Shown here: in pieces, positions 27,746 to 36,097 of the stretch
How the letters are laid out: every line of letters begins with the position of its first letter
How positions within the stretch are numbered: the stretch's first letter is position 1
Assembly (NCBI GenBank): GCA_003512955.1
Contig: DOTG01000004.1
Location: forward strand, 98,712 to 162,711
Length of the DNA stretch: 64,000 bases
From: Marinilabiliales bacterium
Lineage (GTDB): Bacteria > Bacteroidota > Bacteroidia > Bacteroidales > SZUA-534
Reading direction: 5' to 3'
Program-made: the position numbers and the translations under genes
The notes under the pieces: model-generated
The model's input: only the letters and a program-made list of their open reading frames with translations
Database searches by the model: none
Told to the model about the DNA's origin: nothing

Positions 27746-29143
27746 TTATTTGTACCATTTTTGGTTGGCTATCATAAGTGCCTCCTGAACGGTGATGCGC
27801 ATGCCACTGTTATATGCTGCAACAAAGGCATCGTGAATGGGTGTGTTGTTCCAGATGTAGATCCTGTAATCGCGGGCATCACGGTAAATAAAAAAGTTCC
27901 CAATGGTGTATTTGTTCCAGCCATCGTGAATCTCAACTTGCACTTCGTCGGTGATGTTGAGCTTTTTAAAGTAATTTTTATCAACCAGTTTATGCCCGGC
28001 AGCAATTTGTACCCGGTACGAAACCCCATTCTCAGGAAGGGGAACATTGGTAATGGCTGCCAGATTTCCCATCTGGGTATTTGTAGTCGGTTGTTTAATA
28101 GGTTCTTGCTCAACATTGTAGATATTCGGGTTCTCGTTGACAGTTTCGGTATTGATATTTTCGGCAACCAAATTGGTAGTTGCTGTCTGAGTGGTATGCT
28201 GTTCAATAGCTGTTGTTGACGACGAATTATTGGTTTGTGTAGTTGTTGCATCATTTGTTGGTGTGGTTTGTGCCACCAAATCGGTTTCGGCAAAGGTACC
28301 TAAATCAACAGCCCGTTCAGCAATATTAATGGTTTTCGTCCGCTCGTTTTCGGCATAAGAAAAAGTTCCCGAAATGAGAAACGCCTGATCTGAGGCGGCA
28401 CCCTCAGGTATTAATTTGTAGGAAACCACAAATTGGTTTTCCGGGGGCATGCTCATCCATAAAAATTTGATGATGGAATTTTTAAAGGTAAAAATGGAGT
28501 TCTTACTCTTGATGCTCTCAGCCTTATATCCAACAGGAACCTGCTCCTGAATCTTTCCGAAATCTTTCAGGTCGCCTTTATTCACCATCAGGTTGACAAT
28601 AATCTCGTTGTTTTCGTTCAAAAAAGGTTTTTGGCGGATGCAGTCGATGTTTTTCAGGCTGACATTTTGGTAAGAATAGGTAGTTTGTGCCTGCTCTGCG
28701 GTTCCGGCAGCTATTTCATCGCCAATAATAGTGATGGTTTTGGGGGCAGTAGTAATCGTTTGTACATTGTTATTTTCGATGTACGAAAACTTACCCTCGA
28801 AATTAAAGGTGCCTGAAATGGTTGGGGCCACCTGAATGGCATACGACACAACCACAACCCGATCAAATGGAACGCGCATCCATTGAATCTTCACTTTTTG
28901 ATCTTCAAATTTGAATTCGCCATTGGCAGTTTGCCTGGCCACAGCGGTAAAACCTACAGGCAATTCCTGCTGAAAGCGGGCAAAACCTTCAATATCACCT
29001 TTGTTTAGGGTCAATTCTACAAGGAATTCGTCGCCGGCTTTGGCACTTTCGGGGATATTAAGATCAAGCGTAACCTGGCTGCTCATAAAACCTAACAAGG
29101 TAAGCACACCGACGATTGAAGGGATGACAATTGATCGAAACAT
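27746..29143 (-). CDS. Exported repeat protein with C-terminal SPOR-like domain
   Basis: A 465-residue exported protein (hydrophobic 1-22). Two similar beta-rich modules follow: about 25-140 (VTLDLNIPESAKAGDEFLVE, ELTLNKGDIEGFARFQQELPVGFTA) and about 150-280 (ENNEIIVNLMVNKGDLKDFGKI, QEQVPVGYKAESIKS), an internal duplication. A Thr/Asn/Gln-rich linker (about 290-365) leads to a C-terminal domain opening VSYRVQIAAGHKLVDKNYF, which resembles SPOR domains that bind denuded septal peptidoglycan. It is cotranscribed with the barrel/EF-hand gene 38 bp downstream. The cellular role is unknown. Confidence 0.7.
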   Translation of the reverse strand: MFRSIVIPSIVGVLTLLGFMSSQVTLDLNIPESAKAGDEFLVELTLNKGDIEGFARFQQELPVGFTAVARQTANGEFKFEDQKVKIQWMRVPFDRVVVVSYAIQVAPTISGTFNFEGKFSYIENNNVQTITTAPKTITIIGDEIAAGTAEQAQTTYSYQNVSLKNIDCIRQKPFLNENNEIIVNLMVNKGDLKDFGKIQEQVPVGYKAESIKSKNSIFTFKNSIIKFLWMSMPPENQFVVSYKLIPEGAASDQAFLISGTFSYAENERTKTINIAERAVDLGTFAETDLVAQTTPTNDATTTQTNNSSSTTAIEQHTTQTATTNLVAENINTETVNENPNIYNVEQEPIKQPTTNTQMGNLAAITNVPLPENGVSYRVQIAAGHKLVDKNYFKKLNITDEVQVEIHDGWNKYTIGNFFIYRDARDYRIYIWNNTPIHDAFVAAYNSGMRITVQEALMIANQKWYK

Positions 29144-29378
29144 AGGGCTTAATTATACATGTTGTCTAATTAATTTTGTGCTAAAATACTTAAAAACCCC
29201 ATAAAATCAAATATTGACAGGGGTTGCGACGGGTAAAGTTGATAAAATTGCCCGATTGTTAATAAAATTAATGAAGTAACCATATTCTAAACTTCAATTG
29301 TAATCACATATTCAACCTTCTCTTAAAAGGTTTTCTCGCTTTGCTTCCAATGACTGATTGCCGTAAGTTGCTTTATTT

Positions 29379-29519
29379 AGATTCCTCCTTTCAGTCGGAA
29401 TGACTGTGGTTCTTTTATTAAGTGAGGTGTTGGTGTGGAGGAGGGAAGCTTCGCTTCCCTCCTCCACACCAACAAATACACCCAGCCTACATGGTCATTC
29501 CGACCGTAGGGAGGAATCT
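29379..29519. repeat. Nested inverted repeat (MITE/REP-like)
   Basis: Outer imperfect arms (AGATTCCTCC...GTCGGAATGAC at 29379-29404 and its complement at 29493-29519) enclose a perfect 21-bp-arm hairpin with a 3-base loop at 29429-29473 (left arm begins GTTGGTGTGGAGGAGGG). No gene lies inside. The remainder of the 540-bp gap (29144-29682) shows nothing else I can name. The structure looks like a non-autonomous repeat element. Confidence 0.65.
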
Positions 29520-29682
29520 TGTTTATCGAAATAATGAATGTTGATTCAACAATACGATTGTTGTAATATCTCACTGTCATTTTAGCATTGTGGCTAAAAA
29601 TTTAGTTGAATTCTCGAAATGACAGCCAATTTCAAGGATTTGGAAAGACAATTTTTTTAGTTTCCCTTGATGCCTTTAGTGG

Positions 29683-29997
29683 TTAATATTGAGGATTACT
29701 CACAAAACCATATTCTGTAACCAATACATTCCATTGAGGATTTTTTCCATTAATCAAATCCTCCTTTTTTTGTCGGTTCCATTTTTTAATCTCTTTTTCT
29801 CTGGCTATTGCCATTTCAAAATAAGCAAATTCTTCGAAATAGATACAATATTCAAGATTGTACTTATCAGTAAAAGAATTTTTTACCAAATGATTTTTAT
29901 GCTCATATATTCTTCTGCACAAATCATTTGTAACACCAATATACAATGTCGTTTTGTTTTTATTAGTCATTATGTAAACAAATCCCGTTTTGCTCAT
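29683..29997 (-). CDS. GIY-YIG nuclease-domain protein
   Basis: A 104-residue single-domain GIY-YIG protein. The signature is visible as FVYIMTN...TLYIGVTNDLCRRIYEHK, with the catalytic Tyr of YIG, the Arg of CRRIYEH and the metal-binding Glu in EMAIAREKEIKKW. Proteins of this UPF0213/YhbQ-like type are common singletons in Bacteroidota; some are mobile, and their biological substrates are not established. It stands alone, about 135 bp upstream of the convergent-free 3' end of the nucleoside kinase on the same strand. Confidence 0.88.
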   Translation of the reverse strand: MSKTGFVYIMTNKNKTTLYIGVTNDLCRRIYEHKNHLVKNSFTDKYNLEYCIYFEEFAYFEMAIAREKEIKKWNRQKKEDLINGKNPQWNVLVTEYGFVSNPQY

Positions 29998-30131
29998 TGA
30001 AAATTATAAAATAAAAATTAAGTGCATTAAATAATCAAGACATAACCTCGTATATTCTTTAAATTATATCCAAAGGGCAATAAACCTGGGATAAATCAGC
30101 ATTAAATTCCTATCAATATGACTCTGGTACC

Positions 30132-31790
30132 TCAATATTTAAAGCTGCTGCCGCCCAAAAACTCCCTCAAAATAGATGTCGGGGGAATCTCTTCATCGGC
30201 AATAGGCACCACGTAACTAAAAAATTTAACCAACCGGGTAGCTTCGCGGTAGGCTTTTTCGGTGGGTGGTACTTCCAAAAGCAGGGGCTCGGCATAACGC
30301 TTTAACACGCCCGTTTCGTAATGCACCGCGGTGTTAAACATAACATCGGCATTCTCCTGATAGGGAAAAATGTTCTTCTCCTCCCCTTTCCGCACACTGC
30401 TCCAACGGTTAATGGTATCTAAGGCTGTGTAGCCCCGGTATTTGTAATCACGGATGATGCGCCTCACCAGGCGGGTGTCGGTCGTGGGAATCCGGTTGTG
30501 GTTGTCGAGTGAAACAGTGGTTAATGCCGACACATAAATTTTATATTTGGTCTCATCGCCTATTTCGGCTGTCAACCGGGGGTTCAGGGCATGGATACCT
30601 TCGGCAAGAATGATGGTTTTGTCATCTATTTTCAGTTTATCGCCATCGTAAAAGCGCTTACCTGTTAAAAACGAAAATTTCGGCAACTCGATTTCCTGCC
30701 CCGACAAAAGCTGTAACAGGTCTTTGTTCAGCAGTTTCAGGTCGAGAGCTTCGATGGCTTCAAAATCATAATCGCCATTCTCGTCGCGGGGGGTAAATTC
30801 CCTATCTAAAAAATAATTGTCAAGCGACAAAGTTACCGGGTTCAACCCGGCTACTTTAAGCTGGATAGCCAACCGGTGCGCAAAGGTTGTTTTCCCGCTG
30901 GACGAGGGTCCCGAAATCAGAATCAGTTTGGGATGTTCGGGGCGTTTTTTAATGGCATCGGCAATATAGGCAAGCTTTTTCTCATGCAAAGCTTCTGCAA
31001 TTTTTATCAGTTCACCCACTTTATTGTTTTTCACGGTTTCGTTAATGTTCCCTATGTACCCCACGTTTAAAATCTCGCCCCAGTTCTGATATTCCTGAAA
31101 TACATCAAACAATTTGTCCTGGATGATGATGTCCTCGCATTCACCGGGGTTTTCGGCTTTAGGAACAATAAGCAACATGCCGTCGTAATACTTCACCAGA
31201 TCAAAAACCTTCAGGTAACCGGTAGATGGGACCAGGAACCCATAAAAATAGTCGATGGCATTTTGGAGCCGGTACACCGATGAATAAATCTGGGGCCGCG
31301 ACTCAAACAAAAGCGCTTTTTCAGTCAGGCCATGTTCCTTGAATAACTGGATAGCCTCGGTGGATAGGATCTCGTCGCGCTGGAATGGCATGTTTTGGGC
31401 AATGATTTCGCGCATGCGGTTGCCAATGGCAAACACGGAATCAATTTCCAGGGAGTCGTTCATCCCCTCGAACTTGCAGTAAAAACCCTTTGAGATGGCA
31501 TGTTCAATTTTCAGTTTCCTGCCCGGTAAAATCTCGCTGGCAGCCTTCTGCAGCACAAACGAAAGCGATCTTACGTACATCCGCATCCCATCGGGATGGG
31601 TAATATCAATAAATTCAACCGTTTTGGGTTTATAAATGTTGTAGGCAAGCTCTTTAAGCTTGTTGTTTACAAATGCCCCCAAAATGGGGTGCTTCGTTTC
31701 AACACCCAAATCCTGGGCTATTTGTGTTAAAGTGGTACCTAGCGGATATTTCTTTTTTGTCCCCGTATTTTGGCAAATTATTTCTATCAT
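30132..31790 (-). CDS. Uridine kinase-like nucleoside kinase with N-terminal TGS-like domain
   Basis: Starting at the ATG at 31790 the protein has 552 residues. The N-terminus (IEIICQNTGTKKKYPLGTTL) is a TGS-like domain as in threonyl-tRNA synthetase, followed by a ThrRS second-domain-like stretch (about 90-260), then a P-loop kinase of the uridine kinase/phosphoribulokinase family (GPSSSGKTT at 294-302, LDNYFLDRE and PKFSFLTG downstream). This domain order is typical of Bacteroidota nucleoside kinases. A longer frame up to 31928 exists but its extra 46 residues are translated from decayed CRISPR DNA. Its promoter must lie in or beyond the array end. Confidence 0.88.
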   Translation of the reverse strand: MIEIICQNTGTKKKYPLGTTLTQIAQDLGVETKHPILGAFVNNKLKELAYNIYKPKTVEFIDITHPDGMRMYVRSLSFVLQKAASEILPGRKLKIEHAISKGFYCKFEGMNDSLEIDSVFAIGNRMREIIAQNMPFQRDEILSTEAIQLFKEHGLTEKALLFESRPQIYSSVYRLQNAIDYFYGFLVPSTGYLKVFDLVKYYDGMLLIVPKAENPGECEDIIIQDKLFDVFQEYQNWGEILNVGYIGNINETVKNNKVGELIKIAEALHEKKLAYIADAIKKRPEHPKLILISGPSSSGKTTFAHRLAIQLKVAGLNPVTLSLDNYFLDREFTPRDENGDYDFEAIEALDLKLLNKDLLQLLSGQEIELPKFSFLTGKRFYDGDKLKIDDKTIILAEGIHALNPRLTAEIGDETKYKIYVSALTTVSLDNHNRIPTTDTRLVRRIIRDYKYRGYTALDTINRWSSVRKGEEKNIFPYQENADVMFNTAVHYETGVLKRYAEPLLLEVPPTEKAYREATRLVKFFSYVVPIADEEIPPTSILREFLGGSSFKY

Positions 31791-31910
31791 AAATCGCGAA
31801 TGATTAAGGTTGCTTTTTCCTACTAAAGATAATGGTTTTCTCCATTCAAACGAACAGTCTTTTCGATTTGTTGCCTTTGAGATGCCAGATTTGCCGATGA
31901 TGCGCCGGCA

Positions 31911-32803
31911 GTTGTATTTACCTTTCAAACTAAAGGCTTTTCAACCGACGGTAAAGAAATCTGGCGTAGCAAATAAGGTGTTTTAATCTTTCCAACTAAA
32001 GACTTTTACACCCTCATTTATCAAGGTATCAAAAAAGACCAAGGTGCTTTTACCTTTCAAACTAAAGGCTTTTCCACCACATCCATATATACGGAATTCC
32101 CGTATAACGGTGCTTTTACCTTTCAAATCAAAGGCTTTTCCACCCCATTTCCATGAAGTTCCGGTTGCTGTACCGGTGCTTTTACCTTTCAAATCAAAGG
32201 CTTTTCCACCGGTATTGTTGAGTGGGAAAAGTATGATACGGTGCTTTTACCTTTCAAATCAAAGGCTTTTCCTCCTTTATGTAATTACAGGCACTACCGA
32301 AATACGGTGCTTTTACCTTTCAAATCAAAGGCTTTTCCACCAATATTAAAAAAATGAAAAACATAAATCCTGGTGCTTTTACCTTTCAAACTAAAGGCTT
32401 TTCCACCACATCCATATATACGGAATTCCCGTATAATGGTGCTTTTACCTTTCAAATCAAAGGCTTTTCCACCTCTGCGATTGCACTAAACGCATCATTA
32501 GAAGGTGCTTTTACCTTTCAAATCAAAGGCTTTTCCACCGGTAATACTTGGTTTAAGCTTAAAGACGACGGTGCTTTTACCTTTCAAATCAAAGGCTTTT
32601 CCACCCAAGCAAATGGACCTTCTCAATAACATCAGGGTGCTTTTACCTTTCAAATCAAAGGCTTTTCCACCTGTCGAGTATTACAGGAATTTCAATTGAA
32701 CGGTGCTTTTACCTTTCAAATCAAAGGCTTTTCCACCTATTCGGAATTTTACAACGAACCATTCATTGGTGCTTTTACCTTTCAAATCAAAGGCTTTTCC
32801 ACC
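31911..32803 (-). CRISPR. Type VI-B CRISPR array, 14 repeats, 13 spacers
   Basis: Fourteen 36-bp repeats with 30-bp spacers (one of 29 bp) give a 66-bp period. Repeat starts are 31911, 31977, 32043, 32109, 32175, 32240, 32306, 32372, 32438, 32504, 32570, 32636, 32702 and 32768. On the minus strand the repeat begins GGTGGAAAAGCC and ends AAAGCACC; its GGTG/CACC ends and GCCTTT/AAAGG inner stem match Cas13b direct repeats. The repeats at 31911 and 31977 are degenerate, so the old end is distal to cas13b and transcription is on the minus strand. Repeats 32043 and 32372 share a CAAACTAAAGG variant and are linked to nearly identical spacers. The repeat at 32240 ends CCTCC on the plus strand instead of CCACC. 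A further decayed repeat may lie at 31834-31868. Confidence 0.98.
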
Positions 32804-32824
32804 GTATTCTTTCGTTTTCGTTTG

Positions 32825-35800
32825 CTATTCAATGGTTCGTGCATTTTCAATCGCATAATCTTTCTTTAAAAAGGTAGTTTCATTTATTCCCAGCACCATT
32901 TTTATTGTTTTATTCTCGCGCATTTCATCATACGTCCAGGTTTCAGGTACCTCGGTATGAAAGGTTTTGTTCCTTAAGTCTTTTAATTGCTTACCATCAT
33001 CGGCATAGCGGCAAATATCATTAAAGTTGAAAAAAGCTGGTTGCCGTTTATTGTAAGCTTCCTGTAGTTTGGCTTTTTTATCGGCTTCAGGTATCGTTTT
33101 TACCGTTTTGCTTTCCCAGTCGAGCAATAACCGGGCCCAGGTAAGTGCCTGGTGGTTTATGGTACGCATGGCCTCAACCACTTCGTTGTAAGGTATTTTA
33201 AATACTCCGGGGTTTGTTTCAATAAAAACCCGTTGCTGATACTCCTTATCACGCAAACTGTTTTTGATCATGTACCTGATGGTCTTTTCAAGCACCGGTT
33301 TGCTGTCAATAAACATAAAGTCATCGAGTTGTTTCATTTTTACCACAACCTGGTATAAATTTTTGTCAACCGGGAAATCAATAGTAAGTTCGGTGTCGTG
33401 AATTGCCTTTACATTCAGAGGCTGTTTACCATTTACCTGCTGGTTAATAATTTCACTGAATTTGGGATGGCATTTATCAAGATATTTTTTGGCTATTTGC
33501 CAAAGCAGGGCATCTTCGGCAATCAACTGGTTCATTTTTCCAATAATCTTTCGTTGGGTTTTAATTTCGTTAAACAATCCTAAATACTTTGCATATTGGT
33601 AATTGCTTTCTTTTAAACCAACACGGAAAGGGCTCTCACTATTCCAAACCTTGGCCGATAAATTGAACGAGGGGTTTTGGTTCATTTCGGTCCGGTAAAA
33701 GAATGAAACGGGAATGCCCGGATGGATACTAAATGGCAATAACCGGGTATGGACTACCTTTTGGGTTAATCCACCCGTAAATCCCAAACGGCTCAGATAG
33801 TAATTGTTAGGTTCCCGCCCCTGTTTCAATTGGTTTTTCCAGTCGGTTAGTATTTTATGTGTAGCATTTAAAATGCGTAAAAAATAATCGTTAAAATCTT
33901 TTGCATCATTCAGCATGGTTCTTATTTGGTAGGGCAGGTGTTGTTCAATATTGCCGCTTTCGTTATGGCTTTCCTTAATCAACCGGTTGTATAAATAGTT
34001 ATGCCCCTTTTTATCATATTTATGTTGCTCTTTATCGAGGCAATAATGATAAATACTCATCCGATGGTATTCGTTGCGGCGCAGGAATTTAAACTGACTG
34101 TTTTGCGGATATTGCCATTCGAAAAATTTATAACAGCGCATAATCTGGCGGTTTTTATCGGCCCGGTTCAAATAATGATGGTTTTCTATTAATGCCTCAA
34201 ATTGTTGGGTTATATAATCCATACGGGCAATAGCCTTCTTTTTCATGTCGGTGATTGGTTCTGCTTCACCCCATTGCCGGCTGATGTATGAAGGTATTGA
34301 ATCGTTATTCAAAAGACTGAGTGTATTCAATGCCTGGTGGTTTTTTAAAATATGTTCGTTGGTAATTTTTTTCAAATCAGCTAAAAGGGCTGGCATAAAC
34401 CCGTTCAGCATTTTTTCTTTTCCATCGAAGCAGGCAATTAACAGGTTTTTTACGGCTTTATGTCCCATAATAAATACCTGGTTTTGGTAACGGAATGCTA
34501 TTTGGCCGTCATTAAATTTTAAACGATAGTTATCGGTTAGTTGATTCATAAATTGTGAACCACTCTTTTTCAAATCAGGGGTAGCTGTTCTGTTTGCAAT
34601 CAGGTCGTTTTCAATTTGCAGAGGTTCTACCTCCCACTCACAATCGGGTAATAAGTTAAAGTCAGCCATAAACCGGATGGCAAATTCCATAAACCGGTTC
34701 TCATTGCGGGGTTTTTCATCTTTTTGCCAATAAAAATCGTAAAAAGTAATTTCAATAACCCCTCCAAGTAGGTTAATCAATTTATCCTTTTGCTCATTAG
34801 CCTTTTCCCATTTTCCTTTTTCGATTTTTTCTTTCCATTCTCCTAACTTCTCTCTTACAAAATCATTGGCTTTAAGTTTATATCGGTAGTGTTCCTCAAT
34901 CAATAACAGGTCGTTTGGGGTTATTAATGGTTTTGAAATCACTAAAATCAATTCTTCACGGTGAGCCATAAACAGGTTAAGCTGGGTGGTGAAGAAACCT
35001 GTATAATTCTCATCCCTGATTAGGTTTAAAATAATTTTATGGAATGAATTCAAATCGGTTCTGAATTTAAAACCGGGTTGCGTTTTGTGATAAAATTCAA
35101 CCAGGTTTGTATAAGGTTTTCCATCTTTGCCCCAAACCTCCGAAAACTCAAAATCGCTTAACAATGGCATTTTATTAATAAATGCAATATAAGTACCTAC
35201 GGATTCTTTAATAAGAATACCATTGCTAATTGTATTAAAAAGAGGAAAAAGTTCCGGATTGGTTACCTCTTCGGGAATATCGTTCAGGTAATTGATGAGC
35301 CTATAGGTATGCCGCGTGGTAAGGAACTCCTGTTTATCGGGTAATTGATCCAGCATATTATCTTCATATCCGTAATGAGTGCGGGTGGCGCCATCGCGAT
35401 GGGTAAAATGGCGGTACACCAAATGCTTTATTTTATACTCCGGGGTATCGTCGCGTTTACAACCTTTCCGTTGTTTTAAAAAACGGGTCATTTCGCCTCG
35501 GGTAAGAAAAAAACTCAGGAAAAAATTACGGCCTTCACCGGTAATGTAACCTAATCCATCATGAATATCGAATAACAATTCTTTATTTTTTTTCTTCTTT
35601 AATTCCCTATTTTCTTTCTCATAAACTTCAGTTTCTTTCGAAAATCGTTGTCTTTGAGCATCAATAGCTTCCAAATGCTTGTTTTTAATAAATTGTACCA
35701 AGTCAGCATCAAATACCAAAACTTTGTTATCGTGCCAAATGTGCGACTGAAAATTCCGGATGTCCTGAAGCTTAGCAACCATTTTCAGCACCATTGTTTT

Positions 35801-36082
35801 ATCATTTTCAGTCAATGAATATTCACTTCGGTTTTTGTCGTATTTATATCCTTTCCACAAATAATCGCAGAGTTTTACAAATTGCATATCAGTAAGTTTT
35901 TGTTTACCATTTATAAAGGCTTTCATAAATTGTTCAAGGGCATCTTTGTCGCGTTCGAGTTTATTGCCGCATAAAGCGTTAATTAAACCAGCCATTCTAA
36001 AATAGGCTATGTTATAATAAATTGTAAGTTCGGGAGTTTTACCACCGGTAAAAACATCTTCCCGATTTAATTCTTTTTTCAT
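32825..36082 (-). CDS. cas13b: CRISPR-associated RNA-guided ribonuclease Cas13b
   Basis: A 1085-residue class 2, type VI-B effector. Both HEPN RNase motifs are intact and sit at the two ends, as in Cas13b: Arg109-Asn-x3-His114 (RNFQSH) and Arg1037-Asn-x3-His1042 (RNKTFH). The central part is rich in basic residues, for repeat and guide binding. Cas13b processes its own pre-crRNA, binds complementary RNA and then cuts target and bystander RNA. The stop codon lies only 21 bp from the first repeat, and a Csx27-like gene lies 15 bp upstream, so the three form one unit. No cas1 or cas2 is present, as usual for VI-B. Length is at the lower end of the family. Confidence 0.97.
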   Translation of the reverse strand: MKKELNREDVFTGGKTPELTIYYNIAYFRMAGLINALCGNKLERDKDALEQFMKAFINGKQKLTDMQFVKLCDYLWKGYKYDKNRSEYSLTENDKTMVLKMVAKLQDIRNFQSHIWHDNKVLVFDADLVQFIKNKHLEAIDAQRQRFSKETEVYEKENRELKKKKNKELLFDIHDGLGYITGEGRNFFLSFFLTRGEMTRFLKQRKGCKRDDTPEYKIKHLVYRHFTHRDGATRTHYGYEDNMLDQLPDKQEFLTTRHTYRLINYLNDIPEEVTNPELFPLFNTISNGILIKESVGTYIAFINKMPLLSDFEFSEVWGKDGKPYTNLVEFYHKTQPGFKFRTDLNSFHKIILNLIRDENYTGFFTTQLNLFMAHREELILVISKPLITPNDLLLIEEHYRYKLKANDFVREKLGEWKEKIEKGKWEKANEQKDKLINLLGGVIEITFYDFYWQKDEKPRNENRFMEFAIRFMADFNLLPDCEWEVEPLQIENDLIANRTATPDLKKSGSQFMNQLTDNYRLKFNDGQIAFRYQNQVFIMGHKAVKNLLIACFDGKEKMLNGFMPALLADLKKITNEHILKNHQALNTLSLLNNDSIPSYISRQWGEAEPITDMKKKAIARMDYITQQFEALIENHHYLNRADKNRQIMRCYKFFEWQYPQNSQFKFLRRNEYHRMSIYHYCLDKEQHKYDKKGHNYLYNRLIKESHNESGNIEQHLPYQIRTMLNDAKDFNDYFLRILNATHKILTDWKNQLKQGREPNNYYLSRLGFTGGLTQKVVHTRLLPFSIHPGIPVSFFYRTEMNQNPSFNLSAKVWNSESPFRVGLKESNYQYAKYLGLFNEIKTQRKIIGKMNQLIAEDALLWQIAKKYLDKCHPKFSEIINQQVNGKQPLNVKAIHDTELTIDFPVDKNLYQVVVKMKQLDDFMFIDSKPVLEKTIRYMIKNSLRDKEYQQRVFIETNPGVFKIPYNEVVEAMRTINHQALTWARLLLDWESKTVKTIPEADKKAKLQEAYNKRQPAFFNFNDICRYADDGKQLKDLRNKTFHTEVPETWTYDEMRENKTIKMVLGINETTFLKKDYAIENARTIE

Positions 36083-36097
36083 AAGTCTTGAATTAGG

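Noticed and set aside
31791..31928. 46-codon N-terminal extension of the nucleoside kinase
   Set aside because: It is encoded by decayed CRISPR repeat and spacer DNA; the conserved TGS-like domain begins at the Met at 31790.
32044..32699. Open frames of 60-100 codons with repeated FTFQIKGFST peptides
   Set aside because: They are translations of the CRISPR repeats; the 66-bp unit is a multiple of three, so frames stay open by chance.
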